Assembly: GCA_016204945.1 (NCBI GenBank)
Contig: JACQJQ010000111.1
Span: 1 to 38,211 of the forward strand
Source of the DNA: Elusimicrobiota bacterium
GTDB lineage: Bacteria; Elusimicrobiota; Elusimicrobia; UBA1565; UBA9628
Direction: 5' to 3'
DNA: 38,211 nucleotides
Position numbers and translations under genes: made by a program. Below the pieces are notes generated by a model. It did no database searches and was not told the DNA's origin. It worked only from the letters and a program-made list of their open reading frames with translations. Shown piece by piece: positions 8,206 through 17,792 of the stretch (positions are counted from its first letter, which is position 1; every line of letters starts with the position of its first letter).

Positions 8206-8279
8206 TGCCTGGGGTCTTGGAAAGCGACGATCTTCGCTGCCCTTTTTCACCCTCCTCTCAACCGGCTGCGCCGGTTTCG

Positions 8280-8334
8280 CTTCCCGACCCCACTCCCCCA
8301 ACGATGAGGATGTTGTGGTACTGGGGTCGGGAAG
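8280..8334. repeat. Perfect 13-bp inverted repeat upstream of the Replic_Relax-like gene (candidate oriT component)
   Basis: CTTCCCGACCCCA (8280-8292) ... TGGGGTCGGGAAG (8322-8334). Confidence 0.8.
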
Positions 8335-8391
8335 ATGGAGGGTTTAGGGCAGCGAAAGGAAGAGTTTTAGGAATGGAAGTGAATACAACCA

Positions 8392-8442
8392 ACAGCAACA
8401 ACAGCAAGGCAAAACAGCAACGGAAGGACAGCAAAGTAGCAA
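8392..8442 (+). repeat. Short direct repeats ACAGCAA (x4) plus a partial copy
   Basis: ACAGCAA at 8392, 8401, 8414 and 8428; AGCAA at 8438. Confidence 0.65.
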
Positions 8443-8470
8443 CTGCAATTCATGAAGAAGGGACCGGATC

Positions 8471-9574
8471 ATGCTGAGGAAATTGAGTCATCGAGGTCCG
8501 GGGCTTTCGTTACAACCGACGGACTGGAAATGGCTTTCAGCTCTGGAGGTCTACGGGATATTTGGCCTGGGCCAACTGGTCGGCCTGGGCCTGGTTAGGA
8601 CGTATGAACCCGCGAACTTGGTCCGGCTCTTCTTCAATGACATGGAGCGTCACGAGCATTGGATTCGCCGGGCAAAGCGGGTCAGAAAGCTCGTGGAGTC
8701 CGGTTACCTCCAAGCGCAGCGCTTTCCTCATCGGTTGCTGTTTTTCACCTTGACGGAGAAGGCTCACAAGGTCCTCCAAGAGGCGGGTCTCGCCAGGCTG
8801 CCGGGGTTCCGGCACCGCATCTCGGAGTCCATGGCCAACCATGAAACCCTGGTGGCCGGCGTCGGCCTGGTCCTTTCGGAACTGATGGGCCTTGAAGTCC
8901 TGACGGCCCGGGAACGGGTGGAGTGGAAAGGCCGGGGCGGGCGGCCGGCCACGGACTCCCGGATCGTCCCGGACCTCTGGATCGCGGACGACTCCGAGGC
9001 CAAGGGCGTGGAAATCGAGCGGGGCCCGAAGTCCAAGGAAGAGTATCGGGAAAGGTGGCGCACCATGCGCCTGATCCTGCCGGAGAACGGCGTCCTCCTT
9101 TATCTCACGGTCTGGCCCGGAGGCAAGCGCTTCATCAAGGAGCTGGCCCAGGACTACCGGGCGGACTTCATCCTGGTAGCCGAGCTCGACGAGTTCATTC
9201 AAGCGAAGGGGCGATGCCGCTTCGTGGGCTACGAGCCGGGGCGTTCTGTCACGCTGAAGGCCGCGTCCATCCCCTATGCGGGCGCCGCTTACCAGCGCGT
9301 CCCGCCGGCCGGCCCGCCAGCCCGCCAGGACGTGTCGGCAGGGGGCGGGCCCGCCGCCGGGCCGTTCGCTCCGCCTCCCCGCCGCGTGCGCGTCGGGGAG
9401 CTCACCCCGCCGCAACAGCGGCGGGGTCAGTCCGCTGCGCCGCTGGAAAGCGACGCCCGCCCCCACCCCCTTCCTCTACCGTCTCCTTCCCCATCCCCGG
9501 AAGGAGACCCGCGGGCGGCAAGCCGCCCGCTTGAATCGGCAGCACCTAGAACGACTGGAGGTATGGACCAATGA
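8471..9574 (+). CDS. Replication-relaxation (Replic_Relax-like) family protein
   Basis: WLSALEVYGIFGLGQLV...RVRKLVESGYLQAQRFPHRLLFFTLTEKAHKVL...NHETLVAGVGLVLSEL...RIVPDLWI...GVEIERGPKSKEEYRERW winged-helix plus endonuclease-like layout. Confidence 0.75.
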   Translation: MLRKLSHRGPGLSLQPTDWKWLSALEVYGIFGLGQLVGLGLVRTYEPANLVRLFFNDMERHEHWIRRAKRVRKLVESGYLQAQRFPHRLLFFTLTEKAHKVLQEAGLARLPGFRHRISESMANHETLVAGVGLVLSELMGLEVLTARERVEWKGRGGRPATDSRIVPDLWIADDSEAKGVEIERGPKSKEEYRERWRTMRLILPENGVLLYLTVWPGGKRFIKELAQDYRADFILVAELDEFIQAKGRCRFVGYEPGRSVTLKAASIPYAGAAYQRVPPAGPPARQDVSAGGGPAAGPFAPPPRRVRVGELTPPQQRRGQSAAPLESDARPHPLPLPSPSPSPEGDPRAASRPLESAAPRTTGGMDQ

Positions 9575-11337
9575 ACCAACTCGAATTCTTCGGCTGTATG
9601 GGCGCCTTCCTGGCGGGCTTGATCGCCCTTGGAACGGGCTGGAAGAAGACCGCCGCGCCCGTGATCGCGGCGGCCATCTTCTTCTTCGTGGCGTTCATGC
9701 CCTGGGCGACGTTCGACCTCCTTATGAAGGAGAACCGTCAGCTCCGGCGCTTGGCCGCGCCCCGCATGAAGGAGATCCATTGGGTCTGGTACGGCGTTTC
9801 CGGGGCCTTCTCCGTGGCGGTGGCGCTCGGCGTGCTCCTGATGAAGCCGCCGGTGGGAAAGCGGGAAGCCAGGTGGGACAAGCCGAGCGGGAGCTGGGAC
9901 ACGGGCAAGACCTTGGCGAAGCTTTTTAAGTCCTGCAAGGCCGACGCCGGCACCTTCCTTGGGATCGCGAACGGCAATACGAAGGTCTTCCTCAAGGACG
10001 AGGCCCGCGAGCGGCACATGCAGATCGTGGGGCCGACCCGGGCCGGGAAGTCCCAGCTCCTCCTGGCTCTCGCGGGCCAGGACATGCGGCGGGGCTTGCC
10101 GGTCTTCCTTATGGAAGCCAAGGGCGACCGGTCCGACTTCGACCAATTCCTCAAGCTGGCGACCCTGACGGGCCGGGAAGACCGCGTCCTGTACTTCAAC
10201 CCGCAGGATGCCCGCTCGATGAGCTTCAACCCCATCCGCATGGTGCCGGGCCAGGACTCGACCTCCATCGCCAACCAGATCGCCCGCGCGATCGGCCGCG
10301 AGCCCACGGCCTCCGGCGAGGGCCAGGATTATTACCGCTCCGTGGACTACGCGAAGATCCAGAACATGGCCGAGGTCTTCTGCCGGACGGGCAAGCAGTT
10401 CACGCTCAAGGACTGCTTCCACTACTTCACCTCGGAGGAGGCTCGGACCAAGGCGTTCCGCGAGTGCAAGGACCAGCGCCTGGTCCAGATGGTGAAAGAC
10501 GAGTTCAAGCGCAACCCGGACACGACCGCGCTCTCCGCCGCCTTCCAGCCTTGGACGACGGGCAGCCTGGGGCGGCTGCTCAACAGCTACGCGCCTACGA
10601 TCCGGCTGGAGAACATCTTTTAGGAAAGCCGCCTCGCCTATTTCGCCCTGCCCATCGGCCACCTTCAGGTCCTGGCCAACCCGCTCGGCCGGATGATCAT
10701 TTCGGGGCTGCTCTCCGTCGCGTCCTGGCGCCAGCAGACCGAGCCCAAGCCGGGCCCGGCCTGCGTGATCCTGGATGAGTTCGCCGAATTTGCGACGCCC
10801 GTGTTCGCTTCCTTCATCGCCACGGTCGGGTCCGCCCGGCTCTGGACGATCCTTTCGCACCAGGACCTGGGGCAGCTCAAGAAGGTGCAGGGCATGGACG
10901 CCGATGCCTTCGCCTCCGCCGTCTTCAACAACACGTCGGGGTGCAAGGTGTGTTTCCGGGCTCCGGACCCGGAGGACGCTGAGTTCTGGTCTTCGACCCT
11001 CGGCACCTACACCACCTACGACACAACCGAGCGGGTTCAGAAAGGCCTGTTGGGTCTGCAGCGCACGGGCGAGATGTCTCTGCGCGAGGTGGAGCACTTC
11101 CGCATCCACCCCAACGGCTTGAAGAACCTGGCGCCGGGCCAAGCGCTCATCTTCTCGCCCGGAAGCCAGGACTGCCTCGCCCGCACCGCGGGCGTGGCGA
11201 CCCTCCTGCGGGATATCGCGGTCCCGCCGCTCAGGACGCCGGCGGCACAGATGGAAGAGGGCTTGGACCTGGAGGCGGCCGTCCCGGCCGACCCCGGCGT
11301 GGCGTTCGTCCATGCCTCCGGGAGGGCGATAGCTTGA
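9571..11337 (+). pseudogene. VirD4/TraG-type coupling protein interrupted by in-frame TAG (10621-10623)
   Basis: Walker A GPTRAGKSQLLLAL in the first part; after TAG the same frame continues ESRLAYFALPIGHLQVLANPLGRMIISGLLSVASW...ACVILDEFAEFA (Walker B)...RLWTILSHQDLGQLKK. Confidence 0.85.
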
Positions 11338-14300
11338 AGCGCCTCTCCTTGGCAGTCGTCCTCTCCCTCGCCGGCCTCTCGCGGGCCCATGCGGCGGCCT
11401 ATTTCCAACAAGCGAGCCTGCCGCCCGCTTTTCCCGTGACCGCCGGGATCGACCGCGACTCCCTGGGCAATGTGTACGTGCTCGGCCAGCCGACCGGCTC
11501 CGCGACCTATTGGGTCGCGGCCTTCCGAGCCCCGGAGATGACGCCGCTCTTCTCCTTCGATACTGGGGTCTCGACGCCGGCCGCCTTCGCCGTAGAGGGG
11601 TCGGGCATCGTCGATGTGGCGGACCTCGGCGTCAGCACGACCGCCATGATCCTGCGCCGGTTCCAGAACACCGGTGCGTTCATGGGGCAGGCGGAGATCT
11701 CACTCTCGATGGGGCCGTATTACCCTCCCAAGACCGTGATGTCCGCCACGATAGACAAGTCGAATCGCTTGGTTCATATCACCAGCCAGCACCATGTGAC
11801 TTACTACTGCCTGATGTGCCTGGGCTGCGGGTGCCCTCCCAGCGGCACCAAGGGCTTCATCGACACGTTCGATTTCTCTGGGACTCTGGTGCGCACGACC
11901 ACCATGCCCGGCATCAGTGCCACCTACGGTTCCTGTTATACGCCGTCCAAGGTCTCGGCGGACCCGCAGGGCAATATGTTCGTGGCCGACAACACCTGCC
12001 AGCACGTTCTGAAGTATTCGCCCACGGGAGCGCTTCTCAACGACTGGGCGGCCTCGAAGTGGAGCAACTACTATCAGTTCACGTCGCGCGCCATGTGGAG
12101 CGACCCGGACTCAAACCTCTATATCGGCCAGCCGGTGTGCGGACCTTCGGGATGCCAACCCGGCGTCGTGAAGCTCGACGGCTCGGGCAACTCCCTCGCG
12201 CAATTCGCGGGGGACTCCAGCGCCGCCTGCGCCTGGGATGACCGGATGCTGTATCTGGCCGGACCGGCGACCGCCTCGCAGAGGCGCATGGTCTACAACT
12301 CGGCTCCGGCCGTGCCGGCCGAGATCGCGCCCATCGGCCCCGTCGTTCAGCATTCCTCGTCGACCGTCCTCGCGTGGCAGTACGCCTCCGATCCCGAGGG
12401 CGACCCGGTTGTCTACTCGGTGTTCCTCGGCAGTTCGCCGTTGGCTCTGACCCCTATCGGAACGACGCCGACGCAGAGCCTCGAAACCGCGTCCCTCGTC
12501 TTTGAAACCACCTACTACTGGCAGGTGACGGCGCAGGACCAGTATGAGGGCGTCCCGCTCCAGACGCAGCAGGCGCCGGTGGTGAGCTTCCGCCTGAGCC
12601 TTCAGAATTCGGCGCCGTCAGCTTTCGCGGTCGCGGGAGGAACCGGCACCGTCGTCACTCGGGACACCTCGGTCCGCCTGTCCTGGCAGCGGCCCTCGGA
12701 CGCCGACGGTGACCCCTTGGTCTACGACCTCACGTGGCGGGCCCCGGGACAAGCGGCGGTCACGGTGTCCTCGATCCCGGAGACCTCGCGGCTCATGTCG
12801 GGTCTCGCCTTCGGCGGCACCTACTACTGGTCGGTCCGCGCCCGCGACGTCTACGGAGCCTCTTCGTCGATGGCCGGAGGGCAGGAGCAGCCGTACTATC
12901 CGGTCTTCCGCAACGGCGCGCCTTCGATGCCGGTCTCTTTGAACGTCGCGTCGGTCTATTCCCTTCATACGGCTTCTCCGGCCGTCACCTTGTCTTGGTA
13001 TCCGTCCGAGGACCCGGACGGGGACCCGGTGACCTATCGGGCCGAGCTGGCCTCCGGCGTCGAGACGTGGAGCGTGGCTCTCGGCAGCGCGACCGCATTC
13101 ACTTTGCCGCTCGCCTACGAGACCACCTACTACTGGAGGGCTATCGCGCTCGATTCTTACGGCGGGGCTTCGACGGGTCCCTGGCAGAGTCTCGTGGCCC
13201 ATCTCGCGAACCGGGAGCCGGCCGCGCTCGTGTACACAGCCCCGTCGAGCCTCGTCACGCGCTCCACTTCAGTCGCGCTCTCCTGGCAGGACACCGGCGA
13301 TCCGGACGGCGACCCGTATGCTTACGCCCTGTCCATTTCGACGGACCCGGGAACTCTGACTCAGGTGCAGTCCGGGTTGCGAACCTCCTATTCGCTGGGT
13401 TTTCAGTACGGGACGACGTACTACTGGCAGGTCGCGGCAACGGATTCCTTCGGCGCTCGGGCTGAGGGTCCGGTGCAGAGCTTTCTGGCGCTGTTCAAGA
13501 ACGCGGTCCCCGGGATGCCAACCATCTTCTCGGGCGCTGGAACGAGTTTCCAGCACACGCTCACGCCTGCGGCCGTTCTCGATTGGTCCGCCGTCGGCGA
13601 CCCGGACGGCGACTTGACGGCCTACCGGCTGTGGGTCGGCGGCTCCCCGCAATCAATGGCCGTCGCGCAGGACGGGCCCGAGACCTTCTACAGCCTGCCG
13701 AGCCCGCAGCTCGGCGCGACCTATTACTGGCAGGTGAGCGCCTATGATCCCTACGGCGGCGCCGCGACGACTCCGGTGCAGGCCCTTCTCATCCAGCTCC
13801 AGAACGCCGCACCGACCGCGCCGGGGGCGCTGACGGGCTCGGGCCTGCTGTCTACTCGCGGCACCAGCCAGGTCCTCTCGTGGAGCGCCGCCTACGACTC
13901 CGACGGGGACGCCGTGGCCTATGAGTTCGCGCTCTCGACCAACGCCGCGGCCCTGCCGGTGGTGCGGGTATCGAGCGCCACGAGCTATACCCTGAGCTTC
14001 CAGTACGGCACGACCTACTACTGGCAGGCCGCCGCGCGGGACGGCTTCGGCGGCGTAAGCGCGACCGGGGTGCAGACCCTCCTGCCCGTGTTCCGCAACT
14101 CGGCGCCGACCGTGCCCTCGAACCTTTCCAAGACGGGGACGCTCTCATACCACGGCTGGTCGCCGTCGCAGTCGCTGTTCTGGCAGGACGCGGCCGACCC
14201 GGACGGCGACGCGTTTACCTACAGCGTCTACTTCGGAACTGACAGCGAGCGGCCTTCGCCGATAGGCTCGGCGCCGCTCGGCTACACCGTCTCCAACCTC

Positions 14301-17300
14301 GCGGTCAATACGGCCTACTACTACCGGATCGTCGCGACGGACATCTACGGCGCGGCCTCCGCGTCGCCGCTCAACTGGGTCTACTACCAGTTCTACAACA
14401 CCGCGCCGCGCGCCTTCGATCCAGTCGGCCCGACAGGATCGCTCATCACTCGGGATGCCAACCAAAGCCTTTCGTGGACGGCTTCCGGCGATCCTGACGG
14501 GGACTTGGTGACCTACCGCGTCTACGTCGGGACTTCTTCCGGTTCGCTGGCCGCGCTCACCGACACGACGCAGACCGCCGCGCCGTGGACGGGCCTTCCG
14601 TTCGGCGCGACCTACTATTGGCGCGTCGATGCCTTTGACGCCTTCGGGGCGACCACCGCCGCGAGCGGCGGCGTCCAGAGCTTCGGCTTGACCTTCCGGA
14701 ACTCCCCGCCATCCGCGCCGGGCTACGTCAGCACGGCGGCCGTCCACGAGTTCCACACGACGTTCCCGAGCATCGACCTCAGTTGGTCCGCGTCCCCGGA
14801 CGCCGACGGAGATCCCGTTTCCTACCGGTTGGACCTCGGGCTCAGCACGGGGAGCGCGCAGGCCTTCAGCCTGGGCGCGTCCACCTCGTTCAACCTGAAG
14901 CCGCTCTTCGAGACCACCTACTACTGGCGCGTCACGGCGGCCGACCCTTACGGCGGAGCCACGACCGGCCCGTGGACGAGCGCGCTGGCCCGCTTCGTCA
15001 ACCGCGCCCCGGCCGTTCCGGCCGTTCTGGGCGGCGCCGGTGTGAGCCGGCAACACACCCTGACGCCGAGCGTCAGCCTCTCCTGGTCAACCTCGGCGGA
15101 CCCGGACGGCGACCCCACGGCGTACCGCTTGGCGGTTGGGAGCGCGCCGCAAGGTCTCTCCGTCATTCAGGACGGGCCGTTGACCTCCTATGCGATCCCG
15201 GCTCCGCAGCTCGGGACGACGTACTACTGGCAGGTCAGCGCCTACGATCCCTATGGGGGCCTCGCCTCCACTCCGGTCCAGGCGCTGCTGGTCGAGCTTC
15301 AGTACGAGGCGCCCGCCGCGCCCGCGCCGCTGACGGGCACGGGGCCGCTCTCGACGCGCAACACCAGCCAGATCCTTTCATGGAGCAAGGCCGCCGACCC
15401 GGACGGCGACGCCGTGACCTATGAGTTCTCGCTCTCGACCGATCCCACGGCCCTGCCGGTGGTGCAGGCATCGACCGCGACAAGCTACGCCCTCGCCTTC
15501 CAGTACGGGACGAACTACTACTGGCAGGCCGCCGCGCGCGACAGCTTCGGCGCCGTCAGCGCGACCGGCGTCCAGGTCTTCCAGCCGTCGTTCCGAAACT
15601 CGGCGCCGACGGTACCGGCGAACCTCTCGAAGTCGGGGACGATCCCCTACCACGGCTGGTCGCCTTCGCAGTCCATCTTCTGGCAGGACTCGGCCGATCC
15701 GGATGGGGACTCGTTCACCTACAGCGTCCAGTTTGGCACGAACAGCGAGCGCCTGTCGCCGGTGACTCCGGCGTCGCTCGGGCACACCTTCCAGAATCTC
15801 GCCGTCAACACGGCCTACTACTACCGGATCGTCGCGACGGACATCTACGGGGCCGCCTCCGCCTCGCCGCTGAACTGGGTCTTCTACCAGTTCAGCAACG
15901 GCGCTCCGCAGGCGTTCGATCCCATCGGCCCGGCGGGGACTTTGGTGACTCGGAATGCCAACCAAAGCCTCTCCTGGACGTCGTCCAGCGATCCCGACGC
16001 GGACCTCGTGACCTACCGCGTCTATGTCGGCACGTCAGCGGGCGCGCTGGCCGCGCTGGCCGACACGACGCAGACCTCGGCGCCGTGGCCGGGCCTCGCT
16101 TTCGGCTCCACCTACTATTGGCGCGTTGACGCCTACGACGCCTTCGGCGCGACCACCGCCGCGAGCGGCGGCATCCGGAGCTTCGCCTTGGTCTTCAGGA
16201 ACTCCGCGCCCGGCGCTCTGCTCTACACGAGCACGGCCGCGGTCCGGGAGTTCCACACGCTCTCGCCCGAGCTGTCGTTGAGCTGGGCGCCTGCGGGTGA
16301 TGCCGACGGCGATACCGTCGCCTACCGACTGGACCTCGGCCTCAGCACGGGGAGCTGGCAGTCCACCGACCTCGCAGAAGCCACGGCGTTCGCGCTCAAG
16401 CCGCTGTTCGACACGACCTATTACTGGCGGGTCACCGCGGTGGATTCCTACGGCGCTTCTACTACCGGTCCGTGGTCGAGCATCGTCGCGCGCTTCGTCA
16501 ACCGCGCCCCGGCCGTGCCGTCCATCCTGAGCGGGGCCGGTGAGAGCCGCCAGCATACCTTGACGCCGAACGTCGTGTTCTCCTGGTCCGCCGCGGCCGA
16601 CCCCGAGGGCGATCCCGTCGTCTTCCGGCTGCAGGTCGGCACCGCGCCCTCGGCGCTCGCGCCGGTCCAAGAGGGCGCGCAGACCTCGTATCTCCTGCCC
16701 GCTCCTCAGTTCGGGACGACCTACTACTGGCAAGTTACTGCCTTGGACCACTTTGGCGCGACGGCGGCGACGCCGATGCAGAGCCTCGGGCTGTCGCTCG
16801 ACAACACGGCGCCCGCGCCGTTCTCTCCGTTGACCGGGACGGGCGCCCTCTCGACGCGCGAGACCACCCAGCTTCTCTCCTGGGAACCCTCGCAGGACGC
16901 CGACCTCGACCCGCTCGCTTACGGCCTCTTTCTTTCGAGCGGCGCCGCCGCGCCGGCTCTGGTCCAGTTCTCCACCACCACGAGCTTTCCGCTCGCGTTC
17001 CAGTTCGGGACGACCTACTACTGGCGCGTCGATGCCTTCGACGGCTTCGGAGGGACGACGACGGCGAACGGAGGGGTGCAGACCTTCCTCCCGACGTTCC
17101 TCAACGACCCGCCGGCTCCGCTGAACGTGACATCTCCGTTCAAGGGCTCCCCGGTCGTCAGCACGATGCACAACCAGGTCTCGCTCGCCTGGGAGCGGGT
17201 GACCACGCCTCAGGGCGATCCGATCACGTACACGGTCTATCTCGGGGAGTCTCCCGACTCCTTGCAGGTCCTGACCCGGATCAGCCAGGAGCAGGTCCCG

Positions 17301-17792
17301 GCGGGATTGATGGTGTCCGCGCGGCCGTCGCAGTTGCGTCCTCAAACCGAGGTGAGCGCCGATGGGAACACGGTCAAGCTGACGATCACGAGCCTGGACT
17401 ATTATCGGCGCTACTACCTTCGGATCACCGCGTCCAATCCTTACGGCTCCACGAGCCAGACGCCCTTGCAGGCCTTCTCGTTAAGCGCCGCGAACGGCTT
17501 TCCGAAAGCCTACAACTACCCCAATCCCTTCAGCCCCGGGCGCGGCGGGACGCGCATCGTCTTCAACGCCCCGCCTTCGGGCTATACCCGCGCCGTCGTC
17601 TCGGTCTACTCCGAGCTGCAGGACCTGCTGTTCCGTCGGGAGTACGCGAACATTCTGCCGGGCATCAGCGAAATCGTCTTCGAGGGCAGGGACAGGTACG
17701 GCCGCGCCTTCTTCAACGGCAGCTATATCTGCCATGTGCGCTTCGAGGGGCCGGACGATAAGGAGACCTTCTATCTCATGGTGGTGAAATGA
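11334..17792 (+). CDS. Giant secreted surface protein (2152 aa): N-terminal propeller-like region, about 17 fn3-like repeats, C-terminal YPNPF/FlgD-like domain
   Basis: TTG start overlapping the upstream stop; signal peptide MKRLSLAVVLSLAGLSRAHAA; recurrent SW...DPDGDPVTY...TTYYWQVxAxDxYGG; C-terminus YNYPNPFSPGRGGTRIVFNAP...VVSVYSELQDLLFRREY...GRDRYGRAFFNGSYICHVRF. Confidence 0.9.
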   Translation: MKRLSLAVVLSLAGLSRAHAAAYFQQASLPPAFPVTAGIDRDSLGNVYVLGQPTGSATYWVAAFRAPEMTPLFSFDTGVSTPAAFAVEGSGIVDVADLGVSTTAMILRRFQNTGAFMGQAEISLSMGPYYPPKTVMSATIDKSNRLVHITSQHHVTYYCLMCLGCGCPPSGTKGFIDTFDFSGTLVRTTTMPGISATYGSCYTPSKVSADPQGNMFVADNTCQHVLKYSPTGALLNDWAASKWSNYYQFTSRAMWSDPDSNLYIGQPVCGPSGCQPGVVKLDGSGNSLAQFAGDSSAACAWDDRMLYLAGPATASQRRMVYNSAPAVPAEIAPIGPVVQHSSSTVLAWQYASDPEGDPVVYSVFLGSSPLALTPIGTTPTQSLETASLVFETTYYWQVTAQDQYEGVPLQTQQAPVVSFRLSLQNSAPSAFAVAGGTGTVVTRDTSVRLSWQRPSDADGDPLVYDLTWRAPGQAAVTVSSIPETSRLMSGLAFGGTYYWSVRARDVYGASSSMAGGQEQPYYPVFRNGAPSMPVSLNVASVYSLHTASPAVTLSWYPSEDPDGDPVTYRAELASGVETWSVALGSATAFTLPLAYETTYYWRAIALDSYGGASTGPWQSLVAHLANREPAALVYTAPSSLVTRSTSVALSWQDTGDPDGDPYAYALSISTDPGTLTQVQSGLRTSYSLGFQYGTTYYWQVAATDSFGARAEGPVQSFLALFKNAVPGMPTIFSGAGTSFQHTLTPAAVLDWSAVGDPDGDLTAYRLWVGGSPQSMAVAQDGPETFYSLPSPQLGATYYWQVSAYDPYGGAATTPVQALLIQLQNAAPTAPGALTGSGLLSTRGTSQVLSWSAAYDSDGDAVAYEFALSTNAAALPVVRVSSATSYTLSFQYGTTYYWQAAARDGFGGVSATGVQTLLPVFRNSAPTVPSNLSKTGTLSYHGWSPSQSLFWQDAADPDGDAFTYSVYFGTDSERPSPIGSAPLGYTVSNLAVNTAYYYRIVATDIYGAASASPLNWVYYQFYNTAPRAFDPVGPTGSLITRDANQSLSWTASGDPDGDLVTYRVYVGTSSGSLAALTDTTQTAAPWTGLPFGATYYWRVDAFDAFGATTAASGGVQSFGLTFRNSPPSAPGYVSTAAVHEFHTTFPSIDLSWSASPDADGDPVSYRLDLGLSTGSAQAFSLGASTSFNLKPLFETTYYWRVTAADPYGGATTGPWTSALARFVNRAPAVPAVLGGAGVSRQHTLTPSVSLSWSTSADPDGDPTAYRLAVGSAPQGLSVIQDGPLTSYAIPAPQLGTTYYWQVSAYDPYGGLASTPVQALLVELQYEAPAAPAPLTGTGPLSTRNTSQILSWSKAADPDGDAVTYEFSLSTDPTALPVVQASTATSYALAFQYGTNYYWQAAARDSFGAVSATGVQVFQPSFRNSAPTVPANLSKSGTIPYHGWSPSQSIFWQDSADPDGDSFTYSVQFGTNSERLSPVTPASLGHTFQNLAVNTAYYYRIVATDIYGAASASPLNWVFYQFSNGAPQAFDPIGPAGTLVTRNANQSLSWTSSSDPDADLVTYRVYVGTSAGALAALADTTQTSAPWPGLAFGSTYYWRVDAYDAFGATTAASGGIRSFALVFRNSAPGALLYTSTAAVREFHTLSPELSLSWAPAGDADGDTVAYRLDLGLSTGSWQSTDLAEATAFALKPLFDTTYYWRVTAVDSYGASTTGPWSSIVARFVNRAPAVPSILSGAGESRQHTLTPNVVFSWSAAADPEGDPVVFRLQVGTAPSALAPVQEGAQTSYLLPAPQFGTTYYWQVTALDHFGATAATPMQSLGLSLDNTAPAPFSPLTGTGALSTRETTQLLSWEPSQDADLDPLAYGLFLSSGAAAPALVQFSTTTSFPLAFQFGTTYYWRVDAFDGFGGTTTANGGVQTFLPTFLNDPPAPLNVTSPFKGSPVVSTMHNQVSLAWERVTTPQGDPITYTVYLGESPDSLQVLTRISQEQVPAGLMVSARPSQLRPQTEVSADGNTVKLTITSLDYYRRYYLRITASNPYGSTSQTPLQAFSLSAANGFPKAYNYPNPFSPGRGGTRIVFNAPPSGYTRAVVSVYSELQDLLFRREYANILPGISEIVFEGRDRYGRAFFNGSYICHVRFEGPDDKETFYLMVVK
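13681..16740 (+). repeat. Higher-order tandem repeat, period about 1500 bp (five fn3-like domains)
   Basis: Homologous blocks at 13681/15181/16681, 14281/15781 and 14881/16381 are each offset by exactly 1500 bp with high nucleotide similarity. Confidence 0.85.

Noticed and set aside
8139-8477. 112-aa ORF (MTKPPGQHAVQQGVPLLDKVLDM...), in frame with the 7806-8477 ORF
   Set aside because: Dominated by inverted and direct repeats with low-complexity translation (NTTNSNNSKAKQQRK); better explained as a structured intergenic region, though not excluded.
10600-10640. Genome-wide TAG reassignment to explain the amber codon in the coupling protein
   Set aside because: TAG is used as the normal stop of other intact genes in this window (e.g. 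19651 and 19969).
9427-11313. 628-aa minus-strand ORF
   Set aside because: Antisense to the coupling protein; no recognisable motifs.
16035-17345. 436-aa and other minus-strand ORFs across the fn3 repeat gene
   Set aside because: Their repetitive content mirrors the sense-strand repeats; no independent evidence of coding.
11334-17792. CRISPR-like or microsatellite explanation for the repeats
   Set aside because: Periodicity is codon-phased and encodes a conserved fn3-like domain; no short identical repeat/spacer pattern.
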